Positions 48,697-57,687 of a DNA stretch of 64,000 nt are shown one piece after another; positions within the stretch are counted from its first letter, which is position 1, and each line of letters begins with the position of its first letter. The DNA is taken from assembly GCF_020524085.2 (NCBI RefSeq), contig NZ_CP129016.1, forward strand, positions 1,420,001-1,484,000, in the 5' to 3' direction. Made by a program: the position numbers and the translations under genes. The DNA comes from Halobacillus litoralis. GTDB taxonomy: Bacteria; Bacillota; Bacilli; Bacillales; Halobacillaceae. The notes beneath the pieces were generated by a model. That model worked only from the letters and a program-made list of their open reading frames with translations. It ran no database searches and had not been told where the DNA came from.

Positions 48697-49191
48697 ATGA
48701 ACACGGATGAAATGTTTGAAAGACTAGTAGCAGAAAGTGAAGCGTTGATTCATTATCATATTCATAAACTGAACATCAAAGATAGAAACGGAGACTTCTA
48801 TGCCGAAGGTCTTTTCGCCCTCTGGAACGCCTACCGTACATATGACCCTGAGGCAGGAACCTTGAAGTCGTACATGCACTGGAAAGTACGCAATGCCTTG
48901 ATTGATAAAATCCGTAAAGATTCAAGAACCTATCAACAGGAGGAAGGAATCGCCGAGCGGATGGTGCAGGAAGGGCGTGACCAATGGGAAGACGAAATTA
49001 CAGATGAACTCCTATGGAAACAGGTGAAGGAGATTCTCACACCGAATCAATGGAAATGGGTCTATCATTACATCATAAGGGACCGGTCCATTTCGCAGAT
49101 TGCTCGTTTGGAAAAAGTAACTCAGGATGCTGTGAAAAACTGGGGCAGACATGCGAGGAAAAAACTGAAGGAACTAGGTACGACCATGTAA
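48697..49191 (+). CDS. Sigma-70-family-like RNA polymerase sigma factor (second)
   Basis: A 164-residue protein with a clear region 2 (GDFYAEGLFALWNAYRTYDP, LKSYMHWKVRNALIDKIRKD) and a C-terminal helix-turn-helix (RSISQIARLEKVTQDAVKNW). The ATG at 48697 has AGGGAGGGTG upstream. It is convergent with a small protein that also has a helix-turn-helix (49224-49604). Whether it is a true sigma factor or a sigma-derived regulator cannot be told. Confidence 0.78.
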   Translation: MNTDEMFERLVAESEALIHYHIHKLNIKDRNGDFYAEGLFALWNAYRTYDPEAGTLKSYMHWKVRNALIDKIRKDSRTYQQEEGIAERMVQEGRDQWEDEITDELLWKQVKEILTPNQWKWVYHYIIRDRSISQIARLEKVTQDAVKNWGRHARKKLKELGTTM

Positions 49192-49193
49192 AA

Positions 49194-49216
49194 AGCCTCG
49201 GAGAAGCCCCCGAGAC
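49194..49216 (-). terminator. Terminator of the HTH-like gene
   Basis: CTCGG and CCGAG pair around a short loop and, on the minus strand, are followed by GCTTTTT. It lies between convergent genes. Confidence 0.6.
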
Positions 49217-49223
49217 TGTGCGC

Positions 49224-49604
49224 TTACTTATTAATGGTTATGTTTATTTTGCTCAATCCGAGGGCGCGTGCCGCCTTAATCATTTTAGCAGCTTCTTGCT
49301 CTGCATCCTGGATTTGAACGTCATTTCTGGAAATGCTCAACGTCGTCCCGCCAGACAACATCGTCGCTTCCTCAGCTGTATGTTGATCCTCTTTAATCGA
49401 TAAAAACGATTGTGGTTGTTCTTCCATCATATCTTCCTGACGCATACGATTGACGCGTCCGCGAATCTTACGACCGTGATACACGACGCTCGCATACGGG
49501 CACCCTGTCTCAGCAGCAATTTCTCGGTAGTTTTTATCTGTCTCGCCGATCAGACGCTTCACTTCGCTGAGGTCATAGTCGTATTGTTTACTCTTCTTCG
49601 CCAT
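49224..49604 (-). CDS. Uncharacterised protein with N-terminal helix-turn-helix-like region
   Basis: A 126-residue protein. The first 50 residues (LSEVKRLIGETDKNYREIAA, ETGCPYASVVYHGRKIRGRV) look like a small helix-turn-helix. A low-complexity acidic linker follows, then a C-terminal amphipathic segment AAKMIKAARALGLSKINITI. The ATG at 49604 has AAGGGGGATT upstream. I know no named family. Convergence with a sigma-like gene may be a hint of function. Confidence 0.6.
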   Translation of the reverse strand: MAKKSKQYDYDLSEVKRLIGETDKNYREIAAETGCPYASVVYHGRKIRGRVNRMRQEDMMEEQPQSFLSIKEDQHTAEEATMLSGGTTLSISRNDVQIQDAEQEAAKMIKAARALGLSKINITINK

Positions 49605-49763
49605 TTCGAATCCCCCTTTTCATTTTCTAATAATATTGTATACAAATTTTCTCCATAATAATAGTAGGAGTTAGTAATTCTTTAAATCTTTTAAATCCCC
49701 TGACAGTTGTTGTAAACTATTAGATATGTCAAATGAAAAGATAATAGGAAAGTGTGACTTGTT

Positions 49764-50258
49764 TTGTATAAAAGAATTATTTATAGTTTATTACCCCTGG
49801 GTGTAATGGGATTAATATTCTTCTTTTCTTCCCAACCCTATGATCAACAGGACCTTCGTCCTACAATGAACCTTTATATCAATTTAGACTTACTAAAACC
49901 AGTCTTATCTCCGATCGAATTTACTTACCACGGGGAGACAATCAACATAGAAAACCGTGGGGTCGACGGCATGCTGGAGTTTCTCATCCGGAAAGCCGCC
50001 CATCTGACCGTATTTTTCCTCCTCATGGTCACGACGTTTCTGGCTTTCCATCACAACACAGGCTGGGGGTTAAAAGGAAAGCTGATCGCATCTTACATCA
50101 CTACCGTCCTCTATGCTTGCTTTGATGAGTATCACCAGTCGCTCACACCAAACCGCACGCCCTATGCAGGGGATGTCGTCTTAGACAGCGTCGGAGGTAT
50201 GATAGGGCTCTTAGTGATCCTTCTCATTTATTTTAGAAAAAGGAAGGTTACACGTTGA
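49764..50258 (+). CDS. VanZ-family membrane protein
   Basis: A 164-residue protein with four membrane segments in the VanZ layout: LGVMGLIFFFSSQPYDQQDL at the start, FLIRKAAHLTVFFLLMVT in the middle, and FDEYHQSLTPNRTPYAGDVV before the last helix. VanZ proteins lower teicoplanin susceptibility in enterococci, but most Bacillaceae members have no known role. The start TTG 49764 has a weak AGGAAAG site. It appears monocistronic. Confidence 0.82.
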   Translation: MYKRIIYSLLPLGVMGLIFFFSSQPYDQQDLRPTMNLYINLDLLKPVLSPIEFTYHGETINIENRGVDGMLEFLIRKAAHLTVFFLLMVTTFLAFHHNTGWGLKGKLIASYITTVLYACFDEYHQSLTPNRTPYAGDVVLDSVGGMIGLLVILLIYFRKRKVTR

Positions 50259-50319
50259 TGCTGAATGATGTATATTTTGAACAACTCAACCTAAGCACAT
50301 CTAAAACATCCCATATTGA

Positions 50320-50357
50320 TAAAAAAGAGAACCAGCACGCCATGTACTGGTTCTCTT
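50320..50357. terminator. Terminator between VanZ and thrB genes
   Basis: AAGAGAACCAG pairs with CTGGTTCTCTT around a short loop, preceded by A6 that becomes a T-run on the minus strand. It mainly serves the threonine operon. Confidence 0.8.
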
Positions 50358-50359
50358 CG

Positions 50360-51273
50360 TCATTTTTCAGGAGTTAAAACGAGCGTTTCCGCACCACTCA
50401 GGTCTACTTGAAGCGGTTCGACTTGGTAATCTTCCAGAGCCAATTCAAGTCGTTCTCTTTTACTATCATCCCATTCATCAAAAAGGGCGACCGTGGTCGG
50501 CCCAGCCCCGCTGATATAATGGCCAAGAGAATGTTCTTTCTCCAGGATCCCTTTGAAAGAGGAAAAGCCGGGAATCAGAATCTGCCGGTAAGGCTGATGC
50601 CAGCGGTCGCTCTGCATCATTTTTCCGGCAAGCGGCCAATTTTTCGTTGCTAATGCCGCGACGAGGACATTAGCGCTCCCACTATTGTTGACCGCCTGTT
50701 TATAGTCCATCTCCACAGGTAGCAACCCACGTGCTTTTTCTGTTTCCAAATGGTAGTCCGGTATGATGGCGAGCTCCAGGTCAAATCATCCATTCCTTCT
50801 GTAAAATGGACATAATCCAAATGCTCCCCATCGTAATTGGATACCATAATGCCACCGAATATAGCAGGTCCTACATTATCAGGATGCCCTTCGATTTCGC
50901 AGGCGATTTTAAACTTCTCATAACGGCTCAAGCCAAGATCGAGAAGGTGATCGGCCAGTTCAATTCCTCCGACAACGGCGGTTGATGAGCTGCCAAGTCC
51001 CCGAGCAATCGGCACATCATTCGTCAACTCCACGTGGGTCGCCGGAAGCTCTTCATGACCCATGGCTTCGGCTGTGAATAACGCCGTTTTGTAAATCAGG
51101 TTGCTTTTGCCCGAAGGAATATAGGGCTGGTCTTTTTCAGGAACGGAAAAAAACCACTCATCCGCCGGCTGACAGTCAAACGTCACGTACTTCGATAGTG
51201 CAATGCCGACGGAATCAAATCCCGGACCCAGGTTCGCTGATGTTGCAGGCACTCGGATTTGAAACCGGCTCAT
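50360..51273 (-). CDS. thrB: Homoserine kinase, frameshifted
   Basis: This GHMP kinase phosphorylates homoserine, giving the ThrC substrate. The N-terminal [16 protein letters not shown] and ATP motif [14 protein letters not shown] are in the frame running to 50650. The C-terminal half ([36 protein letters not shown]) is in another frame. Adding one C at ACCTGG (plus-strand GG 50779-50780) gives [19 protein letters not shown] and a 304-residue protein of normal length. The break therefore looks like a one-base homopolymer deletion. It is the last gene of hom-thrC-thrB, overlapping thrC by 4 nt. Confidence 0.9.
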
Positions 51274-52325
51274 GATTGGACACCTGTGACAGCAGAAGCG
51301 AAAATGTTGTAATCATTTCCGATCCTTGTAGGCTTGACCGGGCTCTTATCAATAGCTGTGTTCGGGTCTTTCAAGCCATTTCCTGTTAACACATGAACGA
51401 TTTTCGAGCCTTGCGGGATCGTGCCGTCTTTTACTTTTTTGATCATGCCTGCGATAGAAGCGCAGGATGCCGGTTCAGCGAACACGCCTTCTTTTTCAGC
51501 TAAATATTGATACGCTTCAACGATTTCTTCATCTGTTACTTCATCAATTAGACCATTGGATTCATCACGCGCGCTCAACGCTTTATCCCAGCTAGCCGGG
51601 TTACCGATCCGAATCGCTGTCGCCAGCGTTTCCGGATCCTCGATGATTTGATTGCGGACGATCGCAGCAGAACCACTCGCCTCAAAGCCCATCATCTGAG
51701 GCAGGCCGGAACCATGGCGCTCATTGTATTCCTTGAACCCTTTCCAGTACGCCGTAATGTTTCCGGCATTACCTACGGGGATGCTTAAAATGTCCGGTGC
51801 AGAGCCAAGAGCGTCACAAACTTCGAATGCAGCCGTCTTCTGACCTTCGATGCGGTAAGGGTTCACAGAGTTCACGAGTGTGACCGGCTCATTCTCCGCC
51901 ATTTTCCGGACCATACGAAGAGCGTCATCAAAGTTCCCTTTGATTGCAAAAATTTCCGCGCCGTACATAACGGCCTGCGCCAATTTTCCTTCCGCAATTT
52001 TTCCATCCGGAATGACGACGATGCAGCGAAGTCCTGCCCGTGCAGCAAAGGCAGCCGCTGAAGCGGAAGTGTTCCCAGTAGAGGCACAAATGACAGCCTC
52101 TGAGCCTTCTTCGATTGCTTTTGCCATCGCCATCACCATGCCACGGTCTTTGAAGGAGCCTGTCGGGTTCGCTCCTTCAATTTTTACATAACCCTCGATA
52201 CCCAGGTCCTGCGAGATGGACGGGATGGGAAGGAGCGGGGTATTGCCCTCATGTAACGTCAGCTTTGGTGTTTTTTCGGAAACGGGTAAAAACTCGCCAT
52301 ATTCATGAATTAATCCACGCCACAT
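51270..52325 (-). CDS. thrC: Threonine synthase
   Basis: This 351-residue PLP enzyme converts O-phosphohomoserine to threonine. The PLP lysine is in [13 protein letters not shown] near residue 60; [20 protein letters not shown] and [15 protein letters not shown] are cofactor-phosphate loops. The length fits the short Bacillus-type ThrC. It begins 1 bp after the hom stop and overlaps thrB. Confidence 0.96.
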   Translation of the reverse strand: MWRGLIHEYGEFLPVSEKTPKLTLHEGNTPLLPIPSISQDLGIEGYVKIEGANPTGSFKDRGMVMAMAKAIEEGSEAVICASTGNTSASAAAFAARAGLRCIVVIPDGKIAEGKLAQAVMYGAEIFAIKGNFDDALRMVRKMAENEPVTLVNSVNPYRIEGQKTAAFEVCDALGSAPDILSIPVGNAGNITAYWKGFKEYNERHGSGLPQMMGFEASGSAAIVRNQIIEDPETLATAIRIGNPASWDKALSARDESNGLIDEVTDEEIVEAYQYLAEKEGVFAEPASCASIAGMIKKVKDGTIPQGSKIVHVLTGNGLKDPNTAIDKSPVKPTRIGNDYNIFASAVTGVQS

Positions 52326-52326
52326 G

Positions 52327-53619
52327 TCAGTTTCCTCCTTCTACACGGAATATACTGTCGATACTTCTTACGGAATCAAGGGACTCAATGTCCTGGATCG
52401 CTTTTTCAAAATCTTCCTCACTGACCTGATGGGTCACCATCATCAATTCACGTTCGCCATCCTGATCGGTGGAACGTTGAGTAAACTGATCAAAGGAGAG
52501 GTCGTATTGGGCGAAAATGTTCGTCAGGTCGTTCAACATCCCGGCTTTATCATCGACGTGAAGGCGAATGTACTTCTTCGTCAATTGATCTTTCTTCGCT
52601 TTCACTTGCTTAGGGAATTGCGGCTGTACATACGCCGTTCCTGTCGTGCCAAGGCGAATGTTTTTCAGAACAGCAATAAGGTCAGCAACAACAGCAGTGG
52701 CTGTCGGAAGCTTCCCGGCCCCTGGTCCATAAAACATCGTTTCGCCGACGGCATCCCCATAAACGTAGACCGCATTGAATTCATCGTTAACAGAAGAAAG
52801 CGGGTGTTGGATCGGGAGCAATGTCGGCTCGACACTGACAGAAACTCCATTGTGGTTGTTTTCCGCAATTCCAATCAGCTTGATGCGGTACCCCAGCTCT
52901 TCTGCGTAGGTGATGTCATCTGATGAAATTCCACGGATCCCTTTGATATCAACATCTTCTAAACTATAAGGCATAGAAAAACCTAAGATTGATAGAATCG
53001 TCATCTTCATGGCCGCATCCAGACCGTCCACGTCAGCAGTAGGATCTGCTTCTGCAAAACCAAGGTCCTGCGCTTCCTTCAAGACGCTGTCAAAATCAAC
53101 GCCGTCCTGCGCCATTTTCGTCATAATATAATTTGTCGTTCCGTTCACGATCCCCATCATTTTCGTGATGCGATCGGAGGACAGGCCATCCATAATGGAG
53201 CGGATAATTGGAATTCCGCCGGCTACGCTTGCTTCATAATACAAGTCACACTTATGTTTCTGGCAAGCTTCGAAAAGCTGCTCTCCGTGCTGGGCGACAA
53301 GATCCTTGTTCGCAGTCACAATGTGTTTTCCGTGTTCAATCGCTTCTAATAATATAGTAAGCGTGTGATCGATCCCACCCATCACCTCTACGATGACATC
53401 AATCTCCGGATCTCTCGTAATATCCTGGTACTGATCCGTCAACTGGGTCTCAGCCGGAACCTCGCGGGGCTTAGACATATCACTGACAAGCACAGACTTA
53501 ATCGTGACGTCACACCCTGTCTTATGTTCAATGCGTTCTTTATGATCGCGGAGGATCTCAATCACTCCACTTCCGACCGTTCCAAGTCCTAGTAGTCCTA
53601 CGGTAATGGCTTTATTCAT
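52327..53619 (-). CDS. hom: Homoserine dehydrogenase
   Basis: This 430-residue enzyme reduces aspartate semialdehyde to homoserine with NAD(P)H, the branch point to threonine and methionine. It has the nucleotide motif [12 protein letters not shown], the family block [35 protein letters not shown] in the catalytic domain, and a C-terminal ACT domain ([20 protein letters not shown]) for threonine feedback. It is the first gene of the operon. I saw no T-box or other riboswitch in the upstream 53620-53735 region. Confidence 0.96.
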   Translation of the reverse strand: MNKAITVGLLGLGTVGSGVIEILRDHKERIEHKTGCDVTIKSVLVSDMSKPREVPAETQLTDQYQDITRDPEIDVIVEVMGGIDHTLTILLEAIEHGKHIVTANKDLVAQHGEQLFEACQKHKCDLYYEASVAGGIPIIRSIMDGLSSDRITKMMGIVNGTTNYIMTKMAQDGVDFDSVLKEAQDLGFAEADPTADVDGLDAAMKMTILSILGFSMPYSLEDVDIKGIRGISSDDITYAEELGYRIKLIGIAENNHNGVSVSVEPTLLPIQHPLSSVNDEFNAVYVYGDAVGETMFYGPGAGKLPTATAVVADLIAVLKNIRLGTTGTAYVQPQFPKQVKAKKDQLTKKYIRLHVDDKAGMLNDLTNIFAQYDLSFDQFTQRSTDQDGERELMMVTHQVSEEDFEKAIQDIESLDSVRSIDSIFRVEGGN

Positions 53620-53732
53620 CGTTCACACTCCTTGTCTACTTGAAATAAACATTATTCTTTGTATAAAGGACATTGTAACGGAAAGGAAATTGAATCACAA
53701 GAGCGAATTATCCGACTATTTCATTATCCAAA

Positions 53733-53753
53733 TTTTGTATGACCTGATACACC
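53733..53753 (-). repeat. REP half-element upstream of hom
   Basis: On the minus strand it reads GGTGTATCAGGTCATACAAA, nearly the same as the half-elements at 47401 and 54476. It lies 114-134 bp upstream of hom. Apart from it and an A/T-rich stretch, 53620-54009 shows nothing I can identify. Confidence 0.65.
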
Positions 53754-54009
53754 AGTAAATGGAAATTTAGTTGTGGGTTTATCCCCTGCTCTAAATGGAT
53801 TTATTGGTTGATGCTATAGATAAGCCCATGCTTTTTAGTAGATTCAATAACTTTACATTAAATTAACAAACCCAAAACATTTCATTTTTAGAAGTCATTT
53901 TCATATTGAAAAGGGTTTTTTTATATAATTTCAATGGTGAAAATCGTTTTCTTTGTATCGTTTATTGTAAAAATTACAAATGGAGATATTTTGAAAAATA
54001 TAGGATATA

Positions 54010-54038
54010 TTGACTAATAATGGAAGGTACATTATAAC
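54010..54038 (+). promoter_or_regulatory. Predicted promoter of the 80-residue protein gene
   Basis: TTGACT (54010-54015) and TATAAC (54033-54038) are separated by 17 bp, 32 bp before the start codon. Confidence 0.55.
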
Positions 54039-54070
54039 TAAATGGAACAGATGAGGAGGTGAAACCACAA

Positions 54071-54313
54071 ATGGAAATGTCAACACAGTCGGGAATACAA
54101 GGCGTCTTACAATTACCCAAGAATTTCGAAATCTATGATGAATTCGTAAGGAAACTCATTAAAGAATGGGGAATATATGGACGCGAGGATGAATTTATAA
54201 GAGAAGGAAGAGCAACCGTGTATCGCCTCCATAGAGAGAAGAAAGAGACGATGGATATAGATATATGTATAGAGATAAAAAACGATCTACTGAAATTTTT
54301 CCCCTCAGACTAA
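54071..54313 (+). CDS. Uncharacterised 80-residue protein
   Basis: No family recognised. A charged soluble protein with mixed helices, ending in EIKNDLLKFFPSD; the middle reads FVRKLIKEWGIYGREDEFIR. The ATG at 54071 has GAGGAGGT 10 nt upstream; the GTG at 54059 is inside that site. A clear promoter and a strong terminator make it a single-gene unit. Confidence 0.6.
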   Translation: MEMSTQSGIQGVLQLPKNFEIYDEFVRKLIKEWGIYGREDEFIREGRATVYRLHREKKETMDIDICIEIKNDLLKFFPSD

Positions 54314-54332
54314 ACTCATAATAAGGAAGCAA

Positions 54333-54380
54333 AAGAAAAGAAGGCCGCTAGCTACATCCACAGCGGCCTTCTTTCTTTTG
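54333..54380 (+). terminator. Terminator after the 80-residue protein gene
   Basis: AAAGAAGGCCGCT pairs with AGCGGCCTTCTTT, with A-rich and T-rich flanks, so it can work on both strands. Confidence 0.85.
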
Positions 54381-54382
54381 GA

Positions 54383-54415
54383 AATAATAGTGAGACCAGG
54401 TCATACAAATATTCC
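54383..54415 (+). repeat. REP half-element with partial TGGAAATA flank
   Basis: GAGACCAGGTCATACAAATA lies within TTGGAAATA...TATTCCCA. It is one of two half-elements 85 bp apart in the 54314-54781 gap. Confidence 0.65.
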
Positions 54416-54464
54416 CATCATTAATTTACATATTAGAACAGTATAAACAATGGAAATCTATCGA

Positions 54465-54505
54465 TGGAAATAAAAGGTGTAGCAGGTCATACAGATATTT
54501 CCATA
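54465..54505 (+). repeat. REP half-element enclosed by TGGAAATA / TATTTCCA
   Basis: GGTGTAGCAGGTCATACAGA (54476-54495) is flanked by TGGAAATA on the left and its complement TATTTCCA on the right. The half-element thus sits in the loop of a separate 8-bp inverted repeat. The remaining 54506-54781 holds nothing I can identify before the pgcA ribosome binding site. Confidence 0.65.
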
Positions 54506-54781
54506 ACAGCCCCAACCTATATAAATGTTACAATTATAGTAAGCAGTTACATAGTTTATTAGCTCTCGGTGTAAAAAGATAAGAAAAGTAAAAGATTTCT
54601 ATCTAAATGCGCCGAAAAAACAGGAATTCGACCAAATAATGGCGAAAGAAAAGAACAGAGAAGAACGAGTAGGAATCCAATGTCGGTGTGGGTGATTCAC
54701 CCATCACTAATCTAAATTCTGCTCTTAGAAAATGACTTCCCTATATCACTAACGAAAAATAATAACGAAGGAGTGTTGTGC

Positions 54782-56483
54782 ATGTGGAAAAATGATTACA
54801 ACCGTTGGAAAGAATTTACCGAACTTGATGCCGATCTTGCATCAAAGCTAGAAGAACTAACATCAGATGAACAATCTTTGGAAGATGCTTTCTACAAGAA
54901 CCTGGAATTCGGGTGGAATGCGCGGAAAGCTCGGACCAGGAACAAACCGCATGAACATCTACACAGTGAGAAAAGCCGCCGAAGGTCTGGCTACGTATGT
55001 CAACGACCAGGGCTTGTCTAATAGAGGGGTGGCGATCGCCTACGACTCCCGTTATATGTCCAAGGAGTTTGCAGTTGAAACCGCTCGTGTGCTTGGTCAC
55101 CACGGCATTCCTTCTTATGTATTCACGTCGTTAAGACCGACACCGGAGTTGTCTTTTGCTGTCCGTCATTTGAACGCAGCAGCAGGCGTTGTCGTAACCG
55201 CAAGCCACAACCCTCCGGAATACAATGGTTTCAAAGCCTACAATGAGGACGGTGGACAACTACCTCCTGAGCAGGCGGAAATCATGATCGATTTTGTGAA
55301 CAAAGTGGAAAACGAATTGAAAGTCGAAGCTGCTGATCAGCAAGAGCTTGAAGAAAAAGGGCTGCTTCGCTGGATGGATGATGAAGTCGATGCTGCCTAT
55401 CTGGAAGCATTGAAAGGCGTCACCGTCCAACCGGATATTAAAAAGGACCTATCCCTTGTATTCACACCTCTGCACGGTACGGCACGTGACCTTGTAGAAA
55501 AAGGGCTGCAGCAGAGTGGATTCACTTCCATTCACATTGTGGAAGAGCAAGCGAAACCGGACCCTGAATTTTCTACTGTCGCATCACCGAACCCTGAAGA
55601 ACATCAGGCCTTTGAGATGGCGATTGATCAAGGAAAAGCCATTGGAGCTGACTTACTGATGGCGACAGATCCTGATGCCGATCGCCTCGGAATTGCTGTC
55701 CCTAACGAAAAAGGAGAATATGTCGTCCTTACAGGAAACCAGACAGGTGCCCTTTTACTGGATTACATTCTCGGTCAATCTGAACAACTGCCGAAAAACG
55801 GACTTTTGATCAAAACGATTGTAACCTCTGAATTCGGCCGGGTCATCGCAAACGCTTACGGCATTCGTTCCCTCGATACGCTGACAGGCTTCAAGTTCAT
55901 CGGGGAAAAAATCCGTGAATATGAACAAAGTGGGGAGCACACGTTCATGTTCGGCTATGAGGAAAGCTACGGTTATCTAGTTAAAGACTTTGCCCGTGAC
56001 AAAGACGCTGTCCAGGCCGCTGTCCTTGCAGCAGAAGTCGGGGCACATTGGAAGAATCAAGGGAAAACGTTACTGGATGCTCTCGATGAGTTATATGAAA
56101 AACACGGCTACTTCCTTGAGGACCTACAGTCGATGAAACTCGAAGGGAAATCAGGGACAGAGCAAATCAAGGCAATTATGGACGACTTCCGTAACGCAGA
56201 AATTAAAGAAGCGGGTGGAAAGAAAGTCGTTGCCATCGAAGATTATGCGACGACCATCCGTAAACATGTGCAGGACGGAACCGAAGAGGAAATCGATCTT
56301 CCGACGTCCAACGTGGTCAAGTTCATCCTTGAAGATGACTGCTGGTTCTGCCTTCGTCCATCAGGTACGGAACCGAAAATCAAGTTTTATTACGGGGTGA
56401 AATCCAGTACGAGACAAGAAAGTGAAGAATTACTGGCCTCAGTGAAAGCAACCGTTAACGAACGCTTGCATGCGCTCATCTAA
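54782..56483 (+). CDS. pgcA: Alpha-phosphoglucomutase (PgcA type), frameshifted by an apparent 5-bp deletion
   Basis: This enzyme interconverts glucose-6- and glucose-1-phosphate, feeding UDP-glucose for galT, glycolipids and teichoic acid. The N-terminus MWKNDYNRWKEFTELDADLA to NLEFG is in the first frame. From TGGMRG on, everything is in another: GTNRMNIYTVRKA, TASHNPPEYNGFKAY with the phosphoserine, DPDADRLGI for magnesium, and PSGTEPKIKF. The family sequence FGTGGMRG would need GG-AC bases now missing near 54910-54916, so I infer loss of 5 bp. Restored length is about 568 residues against ~580 in B. subtilis. If real, the mutation inactivates the gene. Confidence 0.88.
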
Positions 56484-56489
56484 ATCAAG

Positions 56490-56527
56490 AAACCTCGATT
56501 CCGTTTCCACGGGATCGAGGTTTTTTT
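56490..56527 (+). terminator. Terminator of pgcA
   Basis: AAACCTCGAT and ATCGAGGTTT pair around an imperfect centre and are followed by T-runs. Confidence 0.85.
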
Positions 56528-56540
56528 GTTACGAACCTAC

Positions 56541-56603
56541 GTTAGCTCGTTATCCCCCAGCGTTAAGTCGCTGCACGACTCAGTTTGGTCGTTATACAAC
56601 AAT
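56541..56603. repeat. Degenerate 21-bp tandem repeat (three units)
   Basis: Three consecutive 21-bp units start GTTAGCTCGTTAT, GTTAAGTCGCTG and GTTTGGTCGTTAT at 56541, 56562 and 56583. They share GTTNRGTCGTTAT. The period equals that of the array at 31668-31835 but the sequence differs. Confidence 0.55.
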
Positions 56604-56747
56604 GTTCAACATTATTCACCTAAACACGAACCTATAAACTCCAAACCCACAGCCCATTCCGGATTAATCGCTTTCATTTTGTTGACAAATGAGCGATAAT
56701 AGAATAAAATACTGAAAATTCAGATTTAATGAAAAAGGGGTGGGCCT

Positions 56748-57203
56748 ATGTTGAACATAAAAATGCTTAAGCCATACTATGTTAAAGAAGACAAACGCTT
56801 CATTCGAGTCGTTCTAGCCTACCAGTACTTTTCGCTACTCATCGATAACGAGTTGTATCAGTTCATCCCAATGGAATCAAGAGAAATTATAATCGACCGC
56901 AATCGTCAACGGGTGCATAACGTTTTCGATATATTCGTCTTTCAACGGGGCAAGAAAATGGTATATGTTTCTGTCTCCGATTTACTGCAACTCCCTGAGT
57001 TTCTCAAGCACCTTCATTCGATTGTGTCGCCGTATTATGAAGAGGGGATCGAAATCAGTCAGCAATCATCTAAAGAAGTGAAGGAAATCATCCGTGAATT
57101 AGAAAAAAATAACCTTCGACGCCTCATCGACAAGGCGATCGATCAAAATGATGAAGACGCCTTCCGTCTTCTCACTGAAAAATGGAATCACATGTACAAA
57201 TGA
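56748..57203 (+). CDS. IDEAL-domain protein
   Basis: A 151-residue protein. The C-terminal IDEAL domain is LRRLIDKAIDQNDEDAFRLL near residues 122-143, a short motif of Firmicutes proteins. The N-terminal 100 residues contain VKEDKRFIRVVLAYQYFSLL and have no domain I can name. The ATG at 56748 follows AAAGGGGTGGG. Some IDEAL proteins work with regulators such as ComK or ClpCP adaptors, but the role here is unknown. Confidence 0.75.
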   Translation: MLNIKMLKPYYVKEDKRFIRVVLAYQYFSLLIDNELYQFIPMESREIIIDRNRQRVHNVFDIFVFQRGKKMVYVSVSDLLQLPEFLKHLHSIVSPYYEEGIEISQQSSKEVKEIIRELEKNNLRRLIDKAIDQNDEDAFRLLTEKWNHMYK

Positions 57204-57205
57204 AG

Positions 57206-57243
57206 ATACCCAGGTATGAATGCAATCATGCCTGGGTATTTTA
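57206..57243 (+). terminator. Terminator of the IDEAL-domain gene
   Basis: ATACCCAGGTATG pairs with CATGCCTGGGTAT and is followed by TTTTAT. The following 57244-57472 is A/T-rich and shows only short inverted repeats near 57395-57445. Confidence 0.8.
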
Positions 57244-57472
57244 TCCCAATACTCTATTCTACAAAAAATTACAATAACTTTATGAAAAATCAGAAAAATT
57301 AACTGAAAAATGTGAAAAAATAGTGAGTATATTTAAATTTCCATCTATATCCATCCATTATAATAGTACATAGAAGATAAAGGTATAGGAGCATGAGAGC
57401 TCATAGAATTGGGGATACAACCGATCATGAAGCTCACCTCATCGATTTAACCATTTTAGGGAGGGTGACCGG

Positions 57473-57610
57473 ATGAAAACGTTACCTGGAAAGCAAAAGT
57501 TGGATGATGAATGGGTTTCTCTCATAAAGGAAGCAAAAGCATTGGGGTTAAGCACGGAAGATGTTAAAAGCTTTTTGCAGGAAAATCAAAAACAAAAGAA
57601 ATCAGTTTAA
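57473..57610 (+). CDS. SinI-like anti-repressor peptide 1
   Basis: A 45-residue protein. The SinI/SinR dimerisation motif is clear: LDDEWVSLIKEAKALGLSTE followed by DVKSFLQEN, comparable with LDQEWVELMVEAKEANISPE in B. subtilis SinI. SinI binds the matching domain of SinR and removes it from DNA, de-repressing biofilm genes. The ATG has GGGAGGGTGACC upstream. A terminator follows at once, so it is a single-gene unit next to the AraC-type regulator and 1.5 kb from a SinR-like gene. Confidence 0.78.
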   Translation: MKTLPGKQKLDDEWVSLIKEAKALGLSTEDVKSFLQENQKQKKSV

Positions 57611-57641
57611 CATCCTTTACTTGAAAGGGTGTTCTTTTTTT
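57609..57641 (+). terminator. Terminator of SinI-like gene 1
   Basis: AACATCCTTT pairs with AAAGGGTGTT (one G-U) around ACTTG and is followed by CT7. Confidence 0.85.
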
Positions 57642-57687
57642 GACATGATAGAATTAATGAGTAATAAGATGCAGTGAGGGGTCTATC

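Noticed and set aside
53620..53735. Searched for a T-box or threonine attenuator before hom
   Set aside because: No specifier-loop, T-box core or terminator/antiterminator pair could be recognised.
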